From the NCBI GenBank assembly GCA_002633005.1, contig NMRA01000288.1:74300-138299 (forward strand): 64,000 nucleotides of DNA, written 5' to 3'. Position 1 is the first letter of the stretch. Every line of letters begins with the position of its first letter. This DNA comes from Phoronis australis (Eukaryota; Phoronida; Phoronidae). Both the position numbers and the translations under genes were made by a program. This document shows, one piece after another, positions 12,601 through 23,511 of the stretch. A model generated the notes under the pieces. That model searched no databases, was not told the DNA's origin, and was given only the letters and a program-made list of their open reading frames with translations.

Positions 12601-13209
12601 TTAAGAAAGTGCAGAACCGTTCCGCACACTTTGAGACTAAATGAGATAGTCTCATTTGAGAAAAAATGGCCTTAGTGAAATGTTATTCAGTGTTTGGTAT
12701 TTCCTGCCTCAAGTCATGAAAATCACATACAATCCTCAAAATATGTTATGTATTTCAAACACAACAGCTAAAGTAACTGGCAATGCATTTGATAGGTAGT
12801 GTTCTTGACATCATTACAGACATGACGAACTCTTCTGTAGGGCTGCAGACCAGTACTCTGAGAATTTCGGTATCTGTAATGAGTCATACGGCCCCTAGCT
12901 AGTATCATGTAACGTGCTTTTGCCACTTAAATCAACTCTTTAAAGTTGTAGCCAGGTAATTTTCACATGATGAAGTTGCTTATAATTAATCGGAAGTGTC
13001 AGTTTCCTTGAATTTGTGCATTGGCCCGCTCTAATATTGGTATTATATCAAATTAATGTTTTATGGCAGGTTACTTTCTTTCTCACGAGGATGATCAAGT
13101 GTGCTTGAAATATGTTGGCACTCACAGGTCATGTGAGGAACTAGAGGAGATTCCAGACATACAGTTTGGTGTGCAATGGATAGACACCTTGAGGACACAG
13201 CTGTCCTAA
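411..13209 (+). CDS. IL-1 superfamily (IL-18-like) cytokine precursor, 7 exons, predicted 335 aa
   Basis: Join of 411-618, 3235-3487, 5212-5314, 6488-6533, 10575-10723, 11780-11888 and 13070-13209. This totals 1008 nt, every splice phase matches, and it ends in TAA. Residues 1-153 form a pro-region with no signal peptide; exons 3-7 (residues 154-335) read as a beta-trefoil. Residues 282-297 (FFESLSYLGYFLSHED) fit the IL-1-family signature F-x-S-[ASLV]-x(5)-[FYLIV]-[LI]-[SCA], with Pro and Thr replaced as in IL-18. The end (IPDIQFGVQW) matches the last trefoil strand, and exon 5 (KDRFLMCTDNKEVVLT) matches the strand pair before it. Known of the family: leaderless precursors, cleaved by caspases or other proteases, bind IL-1R/TIR receptors. 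Inference: a secreted inflammatory cytokine. FGF is the other trefoil cytokine, but its signature is absent. The start is the first ATG of exon 1; further upstream exons are possible. Family call fairly sure; pro-region unrecognised. Confidence 0.75.
619..3234 (+). other. Intron 1 of IL-1-like gene
   Basis: Contains short open frames at 641-871 and 954-1199 without recognisable domains, and a possible SINE near 1.3-1.4 kb. The rest is unique-looking AT-rich sequence. Confidence 0.5.
1310..1415 (+). repeat. Possible tRNA-derived SINE fragment
   Basis: GGTCGCAGGTTCGATTCTTGG resembles a pol III B-box region and is preceded by a perfect 10-bp hairpin (AAGCGTGCTT at 1331-1340 and AAGCACGCTT at 1354-1363). 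No cloverleaf can be drawn, so this is not called a tRNA gene. Confidence 0.3.
3235..3487 (+). CDS. IL-1-like gene exon 2 (pro-region)
   Basis: The acceptor follows a strong pyrimidine tract ending TTTTTTAG and the donor is TTTCG|GTATGT, phase 2. Encodes a basic, Ser/Thr-rich stretch (residues 70-153) ending GNPEQEDFVF. Its open frame and exact phase fit to exons 1 and 3 are the support. Confidence 0.6.
4360..4560 (+). repeat. Fragment of the 8.2-10.1 kb repeat family
   Basis: TACCATTTGTGGTGCAGTCG and GTGGGTGCATTTCAGCACT match, with changes, the 3' terminal blocks at about 8940-9000 and 10030-10105. It lies in intron 2 of the cytokine-like gene. Confidence 0.55.
5212..5314 (+). CDS. IL-1-like gene exon 3 (acidic junction and first trefoil strand)
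   Basis: Acceptor AATATTTTTAG, donor TTA|GTAAGT, phase 0. Encodes RDDDLLESINDTNVSVYCHQ then LVASMLQHQKEVFTL. The DDD cluster lies at the pro-region/trefoil junction, where IL-1-family precursors are commonly cut. Confidence 0.65.
6488..6533 (+). CDS. IL-1-like gene exon 4 (46 nt microexon)
   Basis: Acceptor ATATTTCAG, donor CTCG|GTAAGT, phase 1. Encodes TVIRNGRRLKLEVKL, an alternating strand-like segment. The exon is short, but both splice sites are near consensus and the phases join exons 3 and 5. Confidence 0.6.
8176..10105 (+). repeat. Array of degenerate ~150-200 bp repeats, non-autonomous element
   Basis: Starts with an imperfect palindrome (TATGCACCCAAATA...TATTTGTGGGTGCATA, 8181-8216). 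Degenerate units then recur near 8262, 8685, 9110, 9408, 9710 and 9840. Each contains a variant of CTGTATCTCCTAAAC, then ATGAAATTTGGTAGATGTG, then GTGCCCCCTAGTGGCATTTT. Terminal blocks with ACACCATTTGC...CATTC...GCATTTCAAC occur at about 8942 and 10034. It fills the second half of intron 4 and has no coding capacity. Confidence 0.65.
10575..10723 (+). CDS. IL-1-like gene exon 5 (central beta-trefoil)
   Basis: Acceptor TTTCTTACAG, donor ACA|GTGAGT. Encodes ELFVVDQYMGLDTTDGSDVF and ICTIRVHHKSKRSRKDRFLM and CTDNKEVVLT. The last part aligns by eye to the strand in IL-1 and IL-18 that carries a conserved x-L-x-C motif. Confidence 0.75.
11780..11888 (+). CDS. IL-1-like gene exon 6 (contains the FES signature start)
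   Basis: Acceptor TATTTCAG, donor TTGG|GTAAGT, phase 1. Encodes KAKFHEDHVNLKKQKSMLFQ then LRSWNYVTFFESLSYL. The KxKSxxFQ and FESxSY segments resemble IL-18 closely. Confidence 0.8.
11918..12668. mobile_element. Foldback element with ~180 bp inverted arms
   Basis: The left arm (about 11918-12102) and right arm (about 12494-12668) are inverted copies. Both contain GGAACGGTTC, CCACTTAG(A/G)GCCATAAAAAATG and CAATTAGCATTTTCTTAATT in opposite senses. The core holds short internal repeats of TTGCAGAATACT/TTTTGTGGAATA. It sits in intron 6 of the cytokine-like gene and has no transposase. Confidence 0.8.
13070..13209 (+). CDS. IL-1-like gene exon 7 (C-terminus and stop)
   Basis: Acceptor TTTTATGGCAG. 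Encodes GYFLSHEDDQVCLKYVGTHR then SCEELEEIPDIQFGVQWIDT and LRTQLS, stop TAA. GYFLS plus LKY plus the closing F-x-V-Q strand complete the IL-1/IL-18 trefoil. Confidence 0.8.
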
Positions 13210-13929
13210 GTACTGTTGTTGTTGTTCCGGTTAGACCTTGGAAATGTCCAGGAATTTGGTATCTCTCGGGACAAGGTGGTTGGAATTTTAACTTGATCTA
13301 AACAACTTTTAAAAACGAAATTTCTATACAGTGCTTGAAAATCACCAATTTCATATCAAAAAAAACAACCTCACCTGTGTCAGCTGTCAAATTAGAACAC
13401 CCACAAACACTATCTGACGATATGTTAATTAGATGATCTCCAATTACGAGCATTTATTGGTCGATACATGCCACTAACCGGGTCAACCAGTCACAGCACT
13501 GGTCGTCCTCTGTTGTTTTTAGTGTGAAAAGTCGTCAAATGTTGCTGCTCGTTTCCTGTTTTTTATGGTATAATGACAATTTTCCGGTGGTTGTGGCAAC
13601 TTAGTATTTGGCCACGCTGTGACTTCTTTCACTTTTCTGCGGCACATTAGAGAAGCATGGATATGGTACATGTTTGTGCAAGAAACTCGCGTGTTGGTGG
13701 ACATGACATAGTGACAGTGGGTACATGTACATTCATGCGTCCCTCTCATGTCCACGGACCTAAGAAACTTTCAGTCGATGTCACTTTTGTATTTTCTCTT
13801 TACTGGGATATTGAATTGGTGATTGTGAGGTGCAGTGCTAGAAAGGAAACATTAGTGATGCGGACAGCGAAGTCACTTGTCAAAACAAGGTAAATGGTGG
13901 TTTTAAGCGCATCATTATGAAGTCAAAAA

Positions 13930-13935
13930 AATAAA
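13930..13935 (+). terminator. Candidate poly(A) signal AATAAA
   Basis: First clear AATAAA after the stop of the IL-1-like gene, about 0.7 kb downstream. Position alone supports it. Confidence 0.3.
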
Positions 13936-16900
13936 GATAGGTTCTGCACAATGGATTTTCACCGTGAAGACATGGAACATTATTGTATCAGATACAACAT
14001 GCATGAAGTTTAGATAATTGTCCTGTAGTACTCATATCATCCGCAATAACGTGCTTATGTTTTGTTGTGCAAATTTTATTGCTGTGTTGTAACTGCCTAC
14101 TGCTTTTTGTGAATTGCTGTTGCACTGATTTATTGTGCAACGTGTGTTAGTCCTGCCAGTTGTGAAATCATGGTTCAAAGAATCATGACATTTAGCAAAG
14201 GTGTTTCTGCAGATGGAAAGCGAGTTGACATTGTTTTATTTAGACAGTTTCAAGTGCTACATTAACTCTGCATGCCCCTAGTGGCAGTTTTAGTTTTTGC
14301 TTTTTCCTCAGTATCAACCAAGTTTACATATTAAATGTGACATGCTCAGTGGATTACATGGTCATTGTGCTATTTTGTTAGTTTTGAAGTTATAGTTCGT
14401 GTAAGGTGATTTTATGATGTTGTCAGTCTGGTCATTATTTTGTTACTGTAGCCATGTACTATTAAACGAGCAACATTGTTATAATATGGTTCTTCCTATT
14501 GTTTTGTTATAGACAAGCAACTGCTCACAAGTAGGAGCAAAGGATGCAGGTATTAAGAAATCTGTATTGATTGAATATTGAGCAGTTTGTTAGTGACCTT
14601 CGTTGCTCGTGGGAAATATCACTCATGTATAGCCTTTGACTGGCATATGTAGTTGTCTCCATGTGCAATGTGTAGTTCTGAGCCTGTAGAAATGTGCTCT
14701 GCTTTGTAGTATAATTTAAATTGTATTTTATGAACCTTGATAAGATATGATAATTGTCTGATATTTTATAGTCTGGACAAAAGCTAAATTTGCTTTTTCA
14801 AACTTTCTGTTTATACCTGCTTGTTAGATCTGCCTTTTAGATATGTTAAATACATGTACTTTTGTGCAACATATCTTTGTTTCGTTTGATTCCACACAAC
14901 CACTAACTAATTACTACACATTTTATGCCCCCCATATTATGTGCCCCCATTGGAAACCCCTTTTATCCTCTCGACGAGTCACAGTAGACTGGTCTATTGA
15001 CATTATCGTAGTGAGCAACATTAGCGCACTAACCACAACCTGAGCAGCTGATCGGCTGCTGGGACAGTAAAAAATGAGTAGTTTTCCCAAGGAACGTCAC
15101 CAATTAGAAAAACCGCCAACGTTAGGCATCATTGTCGATTGATAATGGAATTACTAAGCAAAACAATCGTGTTGCGTAAAGCACCCTTCGAACCGAACAG
15201 TGGCGTAGATCTCGGATAGAGCGCTACCGATTTAATCACGACCCACGACGAATCAATTTTCGTTGCACCCATGTAAAATGCCACACAACAGCTACGTTTC
15301 GTACTAAATCTGACAACGGCAAACTTACCGAGCTCTGTAGTCAAAAACTATTTTTCACGTAAGATATCTTGATTATCCACTAACAATATCCCCGACAATA
15401 CATCACCGCGGCACTAGTCGGGGTACCATTTTATAAGATCGTGACTCAGAAATGTCGTTAATTGACGGTGTGCGTGAATGTACGTCTCGTTTTTATCGCA
15501 AAAACATACGTGAAGATGACAACCCTTGAAATCAAATAGATGTTGCAATGCCGTGCAGTTACCGAAGAAATAAATATAAAAAAGTAAAACTAGTAAAACT
15601 AAAATGACTAGCGTCGGTACTAAAATATATTAAAATATCGTATCGAGCGATGCGCTCTTTCTCAAGGGTGTGTTACAGACTGCTGAATACATTTGGATAT
15701 TTCTAAAAACAAATGGCACAGGGGCAGGCCCGTAGGAAGGAAAAAATTATTGGGGGGAGGCACAAACCAATTTGACTTCGCCAACCTACCCCCTTGCTAT
15801 CGTTAGCCCCCCCCCCGGGATGTCACCGTATTTGTACTGAGCCACACCCCCCACGCCCGCTTGTGAAGGTGGAGTAATTCCGGGGGATGCAGCGATCAGG
15901 ATTTGAGTAACCGTGAACCAACAAACCTACAAATATTCACGAAGAGTAAGAATGCGTCTAGGTCCCGAGCGCACTGACGGGTGACCTGGTGGCCTCCTGA
16001 AGTAACTATAGCTGGGTCGAAGGTCAAGGTTCCTTTTATTTTCGGGAAAACTTCATTTTGTTATGGGGATTGTTTGAAGTATTTTTTGGAAAGCTGAGGT
16101 CCCGAGGTGCTTGGTATGAGTGCCTTTGTGGCCGTTTCAGAATCCCTTGATCACAGCCGGTAGTCCAGTTTCTGGTTGCTGGGTAAAATGATACTGAGCT
16201 TGTTCCGTTTCAATTTCAGTCCATTTCAGCACCGGAGGCGATGCCAGAAAGCCGAAACTCAACACTGGTATGTGAAACCTAGGACTATAATGAAATTACT
16301 CCCAGGTGAAACGCTCGTTTGTGTGATTATCAAAGTGTTCGTGGGTGCGAACCACACACGATTTTTGTCTGGAATGACGTGGTTAGTCTTGAAAGTTCGC
16401 TGCTGGCTTGAGCGCATGATTCAGTCGTTCTGGCCTACTTTATGTATGATTCGAAGTTCCTGTGTGTGATTGTCCTGTCACCCTTTGGCCTTCAAATCGT
16501 CATTCAACTTCACAAACCGCCGGAAGTTTACAAGTGAGATGGGCCCCCACGACTGAGGCGGCCGGCAAAAAGCGCGGACGGCTTGCCAATTTTGCTGCTT
16601 GCCGTGCGGTGCTCGGGAGTTTTCCTTCGACATCTTATACTAGACAGATCCGCCAGTAAACATCGTTAGCATACATGTACTGTAACTGGTACTGCCTCTT
16701 TTTGGGACGTTGGAATGATTTCATGGCTCCGTCGATCTAACCAAGTCAGCTAGCGATCCCCTAAACCCCGCACAAATCGGTCCAGCACCAGTAAGGATTA
16801 CCTTAAATCCCACGGTATAAATCCCCAGGCATGCTCCCGTAAACTCTATGCATGTACCATACTTCTCACCCTGCGGGGAACGAATACCATTCCCAAGGTC

Positions 16901-19823
16901 CTGTTTGTGTGATGAATCTGCTTGACCCGGGATTGCAACTGATCCACGGACCTTGAGTTTGGTCACAGGATGGCTGTAGGGCGTTTGCCACGTGTTGGGA
17001 CGTTGGTCGGGAAATTTGTACCGCGACGGTGTTTCATTTGCTTGCCGATCCGGGAATGAGATTTAGTGGGTCGTTGCGGGAATTGTGAAACCATGGAATA
17101 GTTTGCACTCCTATTATTGCTTTTGTAACTGACGCTAAAACCAGTGGTTTTAAAATAAATCGCATTACAAATTTTAACTTATCAAAAGAACGTGTTGCCA
17201 GTATGTCCCCAGACTTTGTCATCGGTATTGTTATGGTAGTTCCATTTAGTACATGCCCCCTTAAGTGCAAGACAACAGCGTGGTTAAGGGCCAGTTACCT
17301 CGTAACCCAAACTGTGACATTTTCCTGGGAGATGAGATATTGTAGTTATAGTAAAATACTACATTCATTTTTGTATGTAATTTGAGAAGCGATACATACC
17401 GTTCTTTGCTTATAAATCATTCTGTCATACTTTTATCGTTATCAGTGGTGTCAAATGCCGTTCAAAAAATCATTGTGCATATTTCTTTTGCAGTAAAAGA
17501 CAGCCATTGCCAGGATGTATCAGTTTTGTTCATTAAGTAAATTGATGCACGATCAGTCAAGTGATTGATCCTAAAGATACATGTACATGATAATAGCTTG
17601 TGTTGTGTATACTTTTGGCTTTCACCGAGGTCAGTGTTGGTTTTGACAGCCAAAAATGCGATAATAAACTCGATGGGGTTTGAGTCTGAAAACTGATATA
17701 TCTGTCGATTACATGTGAAAATGAATGTTGCTTTATTATTTTAGATGATCTTTGATCCGTTATCTTTGCAATTAACCTAGACACAATCTTGCCAGTGCAA
17801 TTTACTTGCCAATATGTTAAAAATCGTCCATCCACAGCCACGGTGACGCAAGGCCAACTGAAGGTCACGGCTTTTTTAGTCAAGTGACCCATAATTTGTA
17901 TATTTAAGATGAAAAATGAAAGGAAGGTGTACAATGTAATTACACTTGCAGCGGCACCCAATCTATTATTTACACGTAACTGTTTTCCCACTTATTGGTC
18001 AAGTATGCTGCGTCAATCACCACGATACTGTAAATCGGTTGAGCCTTGTCTTCGGCGTCCACAAGCGCTCTACTACGGTTGCCTAGCTGATACGCAGCGT
18101 GCCATCGTATTGATATAACCAAATGGCGTTTGTCGATTGTTCTGCATTGAAGTAACCGTTGTATGTGACCCCAAACATGATATCTTTCCCAAAATATAAT
18201 CGATTATTCCTTTGTTCATTCCGAGCACCTCCTGGAAGTTTTTTTTCTCCAAAACGTTTTGGGTAAAAACTGATGACTGACCAGAGCAGTGACGGACATA
18301 CGACCAAAAGCCCAAACATGACTTAGCAAATGTAATCATATAACAAAACAATTATTGACTTTTACACTCGGTCAATATGCTGGTTTTCAGACCCCAAAAT
18401 TGTGATAATAACAGGCAAAATCGTTTACTAATTTCGCGTTTCCAAGGAAGAGCTTAATATGAAGACACGTGTGGTCAACATGGAGAATTATATACTCCGA
18501 AAATTACCACTAAATCAGATAATACTTTTGTATATGCATAATATCCAAAACTTGTTCGCATGAGATTCTGTAAAAAAATTTTTAGTATGCTGCAAAAGAA
18601 ATGCTAAAACATGCGCAATCGTCTTATGTAACAAAACTTCAGAATTCAAATTTGGTTTACGTTTATTGACAAAGGTTTAGTAGACATGATCTGTGAATTT
18701 AGTTGATAGTCCATAAAACTTTTAGACTTAATGCCTCGAATGAGCATCGTGAAGCAAAGACATTACGATACCTGAACACACGACATGTTTATTTATTCTT
18801 CCACCTTTTTGGCAAACATTTGAACAGCACATGATTCAAAGTAATTTACGAAAATCGGCGTAAATGTAGGCAGTAACCCAAATTGCTGCTGAACGAGATT
18901 TCGCCTTTAGAAGCTCAGGCAAAATTGTCGAAAATATTGCTTAAAATGTGTTGAATGTGTTTTTTAAGAAAAAAACATGAATTTCATATTGAGCACTGTT
19001 TAATTAGTCTTTGTAGTTTAATCAGTTAATAGGGGTATTTAGTAAATTATTAGTTAATAGTATAAATTAAATTTCTTCATATTTGGTGGATGCTCAACTG
19101 TTTTGGAAACAGGGAAAAAATACAACCAAAAACTCTACTTGGTAGATTGTGTGTCAGTTGACTAGTTTTATTCTAATTTTATGTTGATTTGTTTTTAACT
19201 TTTCGGTATTACATTTGGAGTACTAAGCCGTCACGAACATAGTTTTTGTAATTTTACGTTGAAACGTCGTCAAAGTTTGAAACAATTTGTTTGTAGTGTA
19301 TTTTTATTTGGACGTTATTTTTGCCCTTTATATAAGTTACAATTATTCTAATCCAACAAAGATTTGTATATACATACGCACATGTGTGTACTTCGTCACG
19401 GTTTCAAACAAATACTGTTATTCTGCAAACTTGCTGATCTGTCTATGTCAAAGGCAGAATGACTGAACAGTTTACTGCGAACAAATTCACGATTACAATA
19501 ACTATTGTTACTTCGACTAACCAGACGTGAATAAATCTGATGTGTTTACCTGCTGAGCACCACTAGGCTTCCTGTCTACGCACAGAATCTGTGTAGCTTG
19601 TATTGTCAGCCTGTCACGCAGTTTTTCGTCGTTTTGAGTTAGGCAAACAACTTCGACCAAATTTGTTCTGTGCGTTTGAGACATAAACCTCGCACAGCTG
19701 AAGTTGGAATTTAGGTGACTACCCCGGGCAACGGTGACGACCATACTGCGCCTGGACTTCATCATGTGATTGCATGAATTTTCTAATTGACTTTGATGAC
19801 CAGGAAGGTTTTTAAAAGTGAAA
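13936..19823. other. Intergenic, no gene supported
   Basis: Open frames here are short, overlap on both strands and show no domain or convincing splice-site series. A relict of the 8.2-kb repeat family (TGCCCCTAGTGGCAGTTTTAG) lies at about 14272-14293. A C-run is at about 15810. A TTAGGCAAACAAC block near 19639, about 180 bp before copy A, partly matches the promoter block of copies B and C. Confidence 0.5.
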
Positions 19824-19881
19824 ATGGCATTAGGAATTATCTGCCTATTCATTCTGATGAGAATTCACCAATCTCATGAAC
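19824..19881 (+). CDS. Copy A exon 1, signal peptide
   Basis: Encodes MALGIICLFILMRIHQSHE, a hydrophobic secretion signal, with donor C|GTAAGT in phase 1. The leader AAGTGAAAATG is shared with copies B and C, which decides the start. Confidence 0.75.
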
Positions 19882-20710
19882 GTAAGTATCAGAATCAATA
19901 ATTTCTCGTAATTTATTTCTATTTTCCTGAAAACCGGCCGCACATTGCAGACATGAAAGAGCACGACTGTTTAATATATATTTGTGGCATTAAAGCAAAC
20001 GTTTATATACATGTAGGTGGGCAAAACATTGCACTTTTTGCCATTTTTTATTTTTCATTAGTGATAATCATTAACTATGCGTATTAGCGATGTAGGCAAC
20101 AGGTAGCAAGCAATGCTCGGAAATTTCTACATGTAGATGTCACTCCACATGTCAGGGCTGACGTATTACTTACAATACATGTATAATACTTGCATTTGCA
20201 TTCGTACTTACACAGTATAAATATGTACAATTATTACAAAAACGTAAATTAATCCCAATGGCCAATAACTTGTACTTAACAGTAAACGCTTAATATACTG
20301 TAGCGTCAAACACTAATCGTAGTCGGAACCACTCAATTTGAGAATTTGTTGCACCGGGGCTTGTGATAGACAGAGTAAATGAAAAAAGCAATATTCTGAT
20401 GCATATCTCCGAATTTCACGGCTAACTCAGAAAAGGTTTGAAGAGTGAGAACCCTTGGTTTTGTACTAGATATAGCCAAATATTCTTGTGAGTTATCATA
20501 AAATACCACTAAGTGTATTTTCTCATATTTCTTTGTAAAAATAATGCAAATAACACCGGAACTTAAAGAAAAACTTAAAACTTTGAATGCTATTTATAGC
20601 CGTGCATTATGAATTGAAAACAATGGGAGTTTGTGGAGTTTGAAAATTATTTTAAGCATAAACCGAAATTTTAAAGCGCTATTCGCCCGTTTGCACAGCC
20701 ATAAACTCTG

Positions 20711-20723
20711 AGGGGGGGGGGGN
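20711..20723. other. Poly-G run ending at an undetermined base
   Basis: Run of G followed by N at 20723, the only ambiguous base noticed. It marks weak assembly inside intron 1 of copy A, exactly where exon 2 would be expected. Confidence 0.9.
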
Positions 20724-21291
20724 ACAATGAATTTTTGGCCGTAAAACAGCCTCCCGTTCAGTAACGCTAGGACCTCGCTAAAAAGCAAGACTTCGCGAGA
20801 TTACGTGAGATATTGCCGTGCATTTTACTTGAGAGCACGTGAATTTGACTAGGTTTTAGCTAGGTCCTAGCGTAGGTCCTAGCGTCTACTGAACGCACGC
20901 CAGATAATGTCCCTTAACTTAAAACCTTTTTGAGGTGGAGATATAGTAACTTTGTTTTTGTAAAATCTCGTGTCTATTTACCCCCAGCGTCTAGCTTCTT
21001 TACATTGGCATGAGGCTTCAGCCATCTCCTGATGCTATTAAAGATTCTTGACTGTAAAATAATAGAGGCTAAAAATTATGTTATTTAGTTTTGTGCCTTT
21101 GAAAATGACATTAAAAGTTCCATATTTGCAGTTAATATTGCAACTAAGGCACATCACCTAGTATTCTCGTGGAAAACTTTCAGGATTTCGATATTTCATC
21201 CGCATTGCTCTTGCTCAGAAGTTTATTCTTTTGAAGTAGTTTTAAATTACAATTTTAATTTTCGTTATTTAATGACGTTGCCTACATGTAG

Positions 21292-21547
21292 GTCACAGTT
21301 AGCGCGGGAACAATACAAAAAGTGTCATTATCAAACTCGCTGCGAATGAGTGGACCGGGTACGCTGAACGGGCCTCAAAATCGTGGGATCCTCGTTACTG
21401 CCACGCAAGAGATCATTGTTTACGGTTCAAACAAAGAAAAGTACAGTTGTGATGCATTTCTGGCCCTTCCTACGGACGTGCTAGGCAAGGATTATTTCAT
21501 ACCGTCGTGGCCAAAGGAGGCTTCGTACCAGGAGCCTTCGCAGTTAG
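21292..21547 (+). CDS. Copy A exon 3 (IgGFc-binding domain)
   Basis: Begins VTVSAGTIQKVSLSNSLRMS and ends SYQEPSQLG. Contains EIIVYGSNKEKYSCDAFLAL and PTDVLGKDYFIPSWP, hallmark strings of the family. Phase 0 in, phase 1 out, donor GTGAGA. Confidence 0.9.
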
Positions 21548-21629
21548 GTGAGAGATCAAGTGCTAAACTGAAATGGTAAAAAGAACCCATGCATTGTCGT
21601 CTGTAATAATGTGTTCTAGGTCATGCTTC

Positions 21630-22548
21630 GGGGTGGAACTTTTTAGATGGTTTTAATAGCTGGGTCTCTAATTTTACGCGATATACCGAGTGGATCCGTG
21701 GAGTTCATCGAATGTTTGATTAGTTACGCCAGAGTTGGTTTACTAGATTTATGTATTGATGGTGAGTGTGGGGCTGATAATGGTGACCCTAATGGTGTAC
21801 CCCAGAGGTCGATAACGGGCCATTGTTATTTTGTGTGTAGGTAAATGAGTAGAATTAGTTTGTATGCGGATAACACAGCCCTCTTCTTTGCTGCCAAGTC
21901 AATAGATGAAGTCAGTGTCAGTTAGCAGAAGAAATGAAGTGCGTTATGACATTTAATGTTAAAAAAGCAAAGTTATGGCTATTGGTAGCAGACAGAGACT
22001 GGCTGTGTTGTCTCCAAGCAACATTGCCATTACTGTCAACGTCACCCAGCTGGCAAACACTGAGAAATATAAATATCTGGGTGTTATGATTGATAAAAAT
22101 TTATCGTGGGACGAGCATGTTGATTATGTGTGTAAAAATGTTTCTCAGCAGATTTGGCTTTTGTGCCGAGTCAAGAGCTATGTTGATTAATCTTCCCCTA
22201 GACTCTGTACAAGAGTCTAATTGTACCACACTTTGATTACTGGGATTTTGTCTGGGGTAATTGTGCGTCATGATTCAATGAAAGACTTCAAAATTAGAAA
22301 ACAGAGCTGGGAGGCCTCAACTATAGTAGCCTTTATAGTGATTTTCCAATTACTGATCTTCTCGATACTGATCTTCTCGCTGGTGCAGCCTGGTTAACAG
22401 GCGTGCCTTTAATCCCAATCTTATGTGTACAAAGCAATTATCTCCGACTGGGCCCACTTGAAAATCAGTGTATTCACTGAAGTAGTCACCCAGTCATTTT
22501 GAAGACGTTTGAATAAATAAACAGTTGAATAAATAACTAAATAAATAG
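21630..22548 (+). mobile_element. Degenerate non-LTR retrotransposon (LINE) fragment
   Basis: Decayed reverse-transcriptase pieces in shifting frames: GVPQRSITGH (for GVPQGSILGP), SLYADNTALFF (for YADD), and KYKYLGVMIDKNLSWDEHVD. It ends in an A-rich AAATA tandem at about 22511-22548, typical of a LINE 3' end. It lies in intron 3 of copy A. Clade (Jockey/CR1-like) uncertain. Confidence 0.8.
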
Positions 22549-22699
22549 GTGAGTGCGGAGGTAGTGGTGGAAGTTGGGACGAAAATGAAGAAATGATGAT
22601 GTGCTCATTGTGATGATCGATGGTGAGGGCTTAAGACTGTGGTCATGGTAATTTTAATGGCGATGCCTATGGTAGTGATGGTGATCAACATTGTCACCA

Positions 22700-22815
22700 T
22701 GCAGCGTCATCGTCATCATCGTTTTCACTATTATGATGATCATGATGATGACGACGACGATGATGAAGATGATGATGATCGCCATCATCATCATCATCAT
22801 TAACATCATGGCCAC
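22700..22815. repeat. GAT/ATC microsatellite before copy A exon 4
   Basis: Imperfect GAT/GAC/CAT triplets end about 30 bp before the exon 4 acceptor. The same motif is found at the same place in copies B and C. Confidence 0.9.
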
Positions 22816-22845
22816 TATGATCATTCCGCTGATTGTAAATTTAAG

Positions 22846-23012
22846 GTGTGGTTGGAGTGCAAAACGGAACAGCTGTGACTTTTACGTTTCCATCGCACCT
22901 CAGCGAGTTTAAAGTGGCTACCGGTTCAAATAACGGAGGTAGTTACTCTTACACTAAGTACAACGCTGGGTCAACTTTCAGTATAACGCTTAACAGAGGA
23001 CAAACGTACCAG
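22846..23012 (+). CDS. Copy A exon 4
   Basis: Encodes GVVGVQNGTAVTFTFPSHLS through STFSITLNRGQTYQ. Acceptor TTTAAG, donor CAG|GTGAGT. Beta-strand-rich repeat unit of the IgGFc-binding domain. Confidence 0.9.
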
Positions 23013-23511
23013 GTGAGTCAACTGGGTTATTTACAGAAAGTTTTAGGAGGAAACGCAAAAAGATGAACACGTGATCAGAGGACAGACAAGTTTCTGAATT
23101 TTAAGTGACATTCATGGAAAATGACTTCTTTGTAATTCCTTTAAGTACAGTGGGTTACCCCGTTTAAAAGAAACTTTCGCTAATGTCAGGGCTTAAAACG
23201 ACTCACTAGCCTACTGGGTGCCATTTTTGAAATCTCAATTATAGTAGTTGAAATTTCAGCATGCTAAAATCTAGTGTCATTACAGGCCATTACAGTTTCC
23301 CTATGCGAATTAAGATGCATGCGCATTTATTCTAAACACTTAAGTAAAGCCAAAGAGCATGTGGAAATTGCGTGACTCGAGTAATATGCCTGAGTGTGCA
23401 TTTACCTACTTCACAATTAAAGCTCTCGAATGAACATGGGAACGCACAACCAGTCGGCAGTAAACTGCTGTAATTCGAGATTTAATGCAAGATTTCTGTT
23501 ATTTTTTGCAG

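Noticed and set aside
10575-13209. FGF family as the identity of the trefoil
   Set aside because: The FGF core signature (G-x-L-x-S...E-C-x-F-x-E) is absent, while the IL-1-type FES...GYFLS pattern is present.
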